Shown here: positions 22,701 through 25,421 of the stretch, one piece after another
How positions within the stretch are numbered: the first letter of the stretch is position 1
Layout of the letters: every line of letters begins with the position of its first letter
NCBI GenBank assembly: GCA_050013075.1
Contig: JBEKFZ010000061.1
Location: 1 to 25,421 of the forward strand
Length of the DNA stretch: 25,421 bases
From: JBEKIK01 sp050013075
GTDB lineage: Bacteria; Planctomycetota; Planctomycetia; Pirellulales; Thermoguttaceae
Direction: 5' to 3'
Program-made: the position numbers and the translations under genes
Notes under the pieces: generated by a model
The model's database searches: none
What the model was told of the DNA's origin: nothing
Seen by the model: only the letters and a program-made list of their open reading frames with translations

Positions 22701-25137
22701 GTTCATGTTGACGCGAGTAGGCAATGTCTTTACCGGGTATTTCAGCACTGACGGCACTACCTGGACCCAATTAGGATCATCGCGAACAATCAGCATGAAT
22801 TCCTATATCCTGGGAGGTTTGGGTGTTTGTTCGAACGACAGTGCTTTAACGACTACAACGCAATTCTCCAACGTTTATGTGACCAGCGCAAACACCGCCC
22901 CCACCGTGGTTGAGCCTGCCGCCGCTTTACCCGATCCGGTAACCGGCACAACGACGAACCTCAGCGTGTCGGCAGATGACGATGGAGGAGTGGAGAATCT
23001 GACCTACACATGGTCGGCTACGGGGCCAGCGCCGGTCAGCTACAGCGTCAATGGTACAAACGAAGCAGATAACACCGTTGCCACGTTCAGCCAGGCGGGC
23101 AACTACGAATTCCTGGTCACGATCACGGACCGAAGCGGTCTGACGGCAACCAGCAGCGTGAGCGTGACTGTGGACCAGACTCTGACGAGCATCACAGTCG
23201 CTCCAGCCGGTGTGACGCTCAACGAGAACCAGACCCAACAGTTCAAGGCCACCGGTTACGACCAGTTTGTCGTTGCATTAAGCGCGCAGCCGGGCTTCAT
23301 ATGGAACAAGGCCAGCGGCGTGGGTTCGATCAGCGCCAGCGGGCTGTACACGGCGCCCGCAGCAACCGGTTCTGCCAGCATTACGGCCACCAGCGGGTCG
23401 GTTGTGGGCAGCGCCGAAGTTACTGTCAATAACGCAGTGCCGACGGTAACCATGACTGCCGCCGCTTTACCCAACCCGGTAACCGGCACAACGACGAACC
23501 TCAGCGTGTTGGCAGATGATGATGGAGGAGTGGTGAATCTGACCTACACATGGTCGGCTGCGGGGCCAGCGCCGGTCAGCTACAGCGTCAATGGCGCCAA
23601 TGCCGCAAAGAACACCGTTGCCACGTTCAGCCAGGCGGGCAACTACGCATTTCTGGTCACAATCATGGATGCAGGCGGTCTGACGGCAACCAGCAGCGTG
23701 AGTGTGACGCTGCTCCTGACTGAGACAATCGTCCAGGCATCCGGACAGTCGGATCCGACAAACAATTGGCCCATTTACTTCACAGTTGTTTTTAACTGGC
23801 CGGTGTCCGATTTTGCATCGGGGGATGTTAGTTTAAGCGGCACGGCGGGGGCAAGCATCGCGAACGTAACTCCCGATGGTATTGACGGCACCACTTATGA
23901 CGTGGCCGTTAGCGGAATGACCGGCAGCGGCACGGTGATTGCCAGTATTGCTGAAGGTGTTGTCCATGACGCGGCGGGATATCCGAATGTGGCTTCCACT
24001 AGTAATGACAACAGCGTCAATTTCATTGTGAGCGGTACGCCGACATTTACCATAACCGGTCCCACCTCTGGAACATTCGCCCCCGGGCAGTCGATTACGA
24101 TTACTTGGACGGCCGGCAATATCCCGGCAAACTGCTCCGTCAGTTTGTGTTTGGACAGGGATACCAAGTGGTGGAACGGCAACGAGCAGTGGATCGAAAT
24201 TGGTCAGGTGGTTGCTTCCAATAGTGACGGTTCATACAGTTTTGATCCTGCACGGTATCTTCCTGGCACATATTACGTCGGCGGATATTTGTACAACCAC
24301 ACGACACATACGCCCACATATTCGCACCTGTCCACGCCGATCACCATTCCAGCCCCGACCTTTACATTGATGGAGCCGACCTCTGGAACCTACGCCCCCG
24401 GCCAATCCATGACGATCACCTGGACGGCCGGCAACGTTTCCGCCAACAGCGTAATCAGCCTGTGCTTGGATAAAGACACCAAGCTGTGGAACGGCAACGA
24501 GCGATGGATCGAAATCGACAAAGTGCCCGCCGGTAATGGGACTGGTTCATACACCTTTGATCCCGGCAATTTCCTTCCAGGCACGTATTACATCGGCGGA
24601 TATGTATATGACAAAAAACTGTGCACGGTCACGGAATCGCACGCGAAAGCGCCGATCACGATTCCCACCCCGACATTTACCATAACCGCTCCCACCTCTG
24701 GTACATACGCCCCCGGGCAGTCAATTACGATTACTTGGACGGCCGGCAACGTTTCCGCCAACAGCGTAATCAGCCTGTGCTTGGATAAAGACACCAAGCT
24801 GTGGAACGGCAACGAGCGATGGATCGAAATCGATAAAGTGCCCGCCGGTAATGGGACTGGTTCATACACCTTTGATCCCGGCAATTTCCTTCCAGGCACG
24901 TATTACATCGGCGGATATGTATATGACAAAAAACTGTGGACGGTCACGGAATCGCACTCGATGCAATCCATAAGCATCTCCAACAATTCATCCGGATCAT
25001 TACTAGCCGCATTAAATAGCAGTGTCTTGTCGACAAAGAAAAAAGAATTAGCGGCAACAGATTTAATTATGCAAAATCAAGACACTTGGCTTCCAGATAA
25101 TACTGGGGCTTACATGGGGAATTTTCAGGGGTCATAA
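19744..25137 (+). CDS. Secreted multidomain PL11-type rhamnogalacturonan lyase with LEPR signal
   Basis: An 1797-residue exported enzyme expected to cleave the rhamnogalacturonan I backbone of pectin by beta-elimination. Residues 36-47 (KFESLEPRWVLN) are the planctomycete LEPR signature that marks large secreted proteins. The lyase domain (about 78-685) starts TEYLDRGVVAINQGGGQVYIGWRLLGTDPSDIAFNLYR in several motifs. It carries family calcium-site repeats GDLDGDGQYEI, YDLDGDGRAEV and ADIDGDGKDEI, plus SNSKDNAQSGYTGNVYLDAYK. Then come two fibronectin type III domains (about 689-866), a LamG/DUF1349-like sandwich (870-1049), a PKD-like domain (1058-1142), a Big_2-like Ig domain (1145-1236), a second copy of the PKD-like domain (1238-1323), a Big_12-like domain (1324-1430), and three 105-residue repeats (1433-1747) resembling Kre9-type Ser/Thr-rich modules. 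A 50-residue tail lacks PEP-CTERM. GGGAGGA precedes ATG 19744. Confidence 0.93.
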   Translation: MLRSLLRKSKKSSRINSFFSTRTSSCLRDHYSRLKFESLEPRWVLNSVTGLDNTSLVPDLASGTEAEIAATASAPRQTEYLDRGVVAINQGGGQVYIGWRLLGTDPSDIAFNLYRSTGGAAAVKLNSTPITVTTDYVDTGVNTALSNLYFVRPVVGGVEQSASETFTLGANASTQQYLGIPLQIPAGVTTPDGVTCTYSANDCSVGDLDGDGQYEIIVKWDPSNSKDNAQSGYTGNVYLDAYKMDGTLLWRIDLGKNIRAGAHYTQFIVYDLDGDGRAEVACKTAPGTIDGKGNYVILPGDDPTADYRNSSGYILSGPEYLTIFDGTTGRALATTSFAPARGKVSDWGDTYGNRCDRFLACVAYLDGVSPSLVECRGYYGPQSGQTKAKTEIVAWNWRNGTLSQVWTFEAAMGQDGDINIDYIGQGDHSLSVADIDGDGKDEIIYGACAIDDNGAPIYCTGLGHGDAMHVGDFDPTRPGLEVFEVHETASSTAGVELHDAATGEIIWGQGSTGDVGRGCCDNIIAGTVGAEMWSANSSYLYDVNGNVVGNAPSSDNFLVWWDGDTSRELEDGTTIKKYSTSGETTLLTATGCSSNNGTKSTPCLVADILGDWREEVVWRTTDSSELRIYTTTTPSTTRIYTLMDDLQYRESIAWQNVAYNQPAHTSFYLGYGMSTPPTPNIYVVKSDLVPPAVPTGLAVTVASPSEIDLSWTASSGATSYRVKRADNSGGPFYTIATGVTGTGYSDTNVEVSGTYYYVVSAVSSSGESDNSPEVMGSITGLPAPTGLTATAVSFSQVDLSWTASPSAASYLIRRAFNSGGPYTIIASDVTSTTYSDATVLSGGTYYYVVAAVSATNGSPNSAETIVSIPLIFPWVAQDIGSVGVAGHTIYSNDVFQVTGSTASSGDGFQFAYQELVGDCTIIAKVDSQTIATGWGGIMLRNSASTTSRYVSMVATSDSKLHIFFNYRSSDGGSTKYSTGYQAVPIWFMLTRVGNVFTGYFSTDGTTWTQLGSSRTISMNSYILGGLGVCSNDSALTTTTQFSNVYVTSANTAPTVVEPAAALPDPVTGTTTNLSVSADDDGGVENLTYTWSATGPAPVSYSVNGTNEADNTVATFSQAGNYEFLVTITDRSGLTATSSVSVTVDQTLTSITVAPAGVTLNENQTQQFKATGYDQFVVALSAQPGFIWNKASGVGSISASGLYTAPAATGSASITATSGSVVGSAEVTVNNAVPTVTMTAAALPNPVTGTTTNLSVLADDDGGVVNLTYTWSAAGPAPVSYSVNGANAAKNTVATFSQAGNYAFLVTIMDAGGLTATSSVSVTLLLTETIVQASGQSDPTNNWPIYFTVVFNWPVSDFASGDVSLSGTAGASIANVTPDGIDGTTYDVAVSGMTGSGTVIASIAEGVVHDAAGYPNVASTSNDNSVNFIVSGTPTFTITGPTSGTFAPGQSITITWTAGNIPANCSVSLCLDRDTKWWNGNEQWIEIGQVVASNSDGSYSFDPARYLPGTYYVGGYLYNHTTHTPTYSHLSTPITIPAPTFTLMEPTSGTYAPGQSMTITWTAGNVSANSVISLCLDKDTKLWNGNERWIEIDKVPAGNGTGSYTFDPGNFLPGTYYIGGYVYDKKLCTVTESHAKAPITIPTPTFTITAPTSGTYAPGQSITITWTAGNVSANSVISLCLDKDTKLWNGNERWIEIDKVPAGNGTGSYTFDPGNFLPGTYYIGGYVYDKKLWTVTESHSMQSISISNNSSGSLLAALNSSVLSTKKKELAATDLIMQNQDTWLPDNTGAYMGNFQGS
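22918..23709 (+). repeat. Duplicated PKD-like module, 540 bp apart
   Basis: About 250 bp at 22918-23169 recur at 23458-23709 with scattered substitutions (for example GATCCGG to AACCCGG and ACGGGGCC to GCGGGGCC). The copies encode LP(D/N)PVTGTTTNLSV and FSQAGNY(E/A)FLVTI. A Big_2-like domain lies between them. Confidence 0.85.
24041..24985 (+). repeat. Three tandem 315-bp coding repeats
   Basis: Units at 24041-24355, 24356-24670 and 24671-24985, exactly 105 codons each. Each begins with (P)TFT...PTSGT(F/Y)APGQS(I/M)TITWTAGN and includes NGNE(Q/R)WIEI and LPGTYY(V/I)GGY. The third unit matches unit 1 over its first 80 or so bases and unit 2 almost perfectly over the remaining 220 or so. Confidence 0.92.
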
Positions 25138-25421
25138 AGTTTCCCGCGGCCTTCCTTAGCCGGATAATAAAAACCGTCTTAACTTAAAAACCCTAGCCAC
25201 GTTACAGGTAGGGCGGACGGACTAATGCACCGTTAGGCCGGTGCTATCTTTTACACTTGTTCGTGGTTAAAATATATAGTCGTATTCAATATATGACTGC
25301 ACTTTCCTAAAACATGCCGAGGTTACCTATTTTTCCATACGCAAAACACCGCTACCGTCATGCCATAGGTGATTTTTCATTCATTTAGGGTGTTAGGCCA
25401 TAGACTGAAAAAATCATTTTG
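25138..25421. other. Terminal spacer with a weak terminator-like hairpin
   Basis: No gene seen. GCACCG-TTAGGC-CGGTGC at 25227-25244 is a perfect 6-bp stem followed by TATCTTTTAC, which might end the PL11 transcript about 90 bases after its stop. The rest is AT-rich without recognisable features. Confidence 0.4.

Overview
The window looks like a chromosomal segment of a planctomycete, probably of the Pirellulales type. This is inferred from several signs: a secreted giant protein with the planctomycete LEPR signature near its N-terminus, tandem PEP-CTERM proteins including a DUF7901-like domain, many small lineage-restricted proteins, long intergenic spacers filled with short hairpin repeats, and moderate GC with strong strand mixing of housekeeping genes. 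No rRNA, tRNA, CRISPR array, transposase or phage gene was found.

Layout. 1-3000: a small conserved-looking protein (minus), prfB (minus, interrupted by a classical CTT TGA C +1 programmed frameshift) and mnmA (plus), separated by hairpin-rich spacers. 3001-7480: a regulatory module. A sigma-54 activator of the NtrC class without a receiver domain (3482-4432) is followed by a near-consensus -24/-12 promoter (4730-4744) and a same-strand series of small genes. These are a receiver-like degenerate protein, two paralogous 78-residue proteins, a signal-peptide/single-TM protein and a 65-residue acidic protein. The last four all end in an Arg-rich stretch closed by Ala-Ala. 7272-10543: a 59-residue ORF and three PEP-CTERM genes; the third is a double protein carrying two signal peptides and two PEP-CTERM sorting tails in one frame. 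A strong terminator closes this block at 10570-10606.

10661-12766 (minus): hemE, then an extremely cysteine-rich secreted protein with 12 tandem hexapeptide units and its own terminator. 13399-15331 (plus): a DUF2157 membrane protein translationally coupled to a GDYXXLXY-family protein. 15505-17887: a TrpG/PabA-type glutamine amidotransferase and Lnt apolipoprotein N-acyltransferase. 18191-19262: a membrane-anchored coiled-coil protein with a good sigma-70 promoter, overlapping a small one-TM protein. 19744-25137: an 1797-residue secreted PL11-type rhamnogalacturonan lyase followed by FN3, LamG-like, PKD-like and three 105-residue C-terminal repeats, the last of which is a mosaic of the first two.

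How the genes fit together: housekeeping functions (translation termination, tRNA thiolation, haem, tryptophan/folate, lipoprotein maturation) are interspersed with envelope and surface functions. The most original part is the 3482-7100 sigma-54 module and the neighbouring PEP-CTERM block. Whether the activator also controls the PEP-CTERM genes is inference; the only strong sigma-54 site seen is at 4730-4744.
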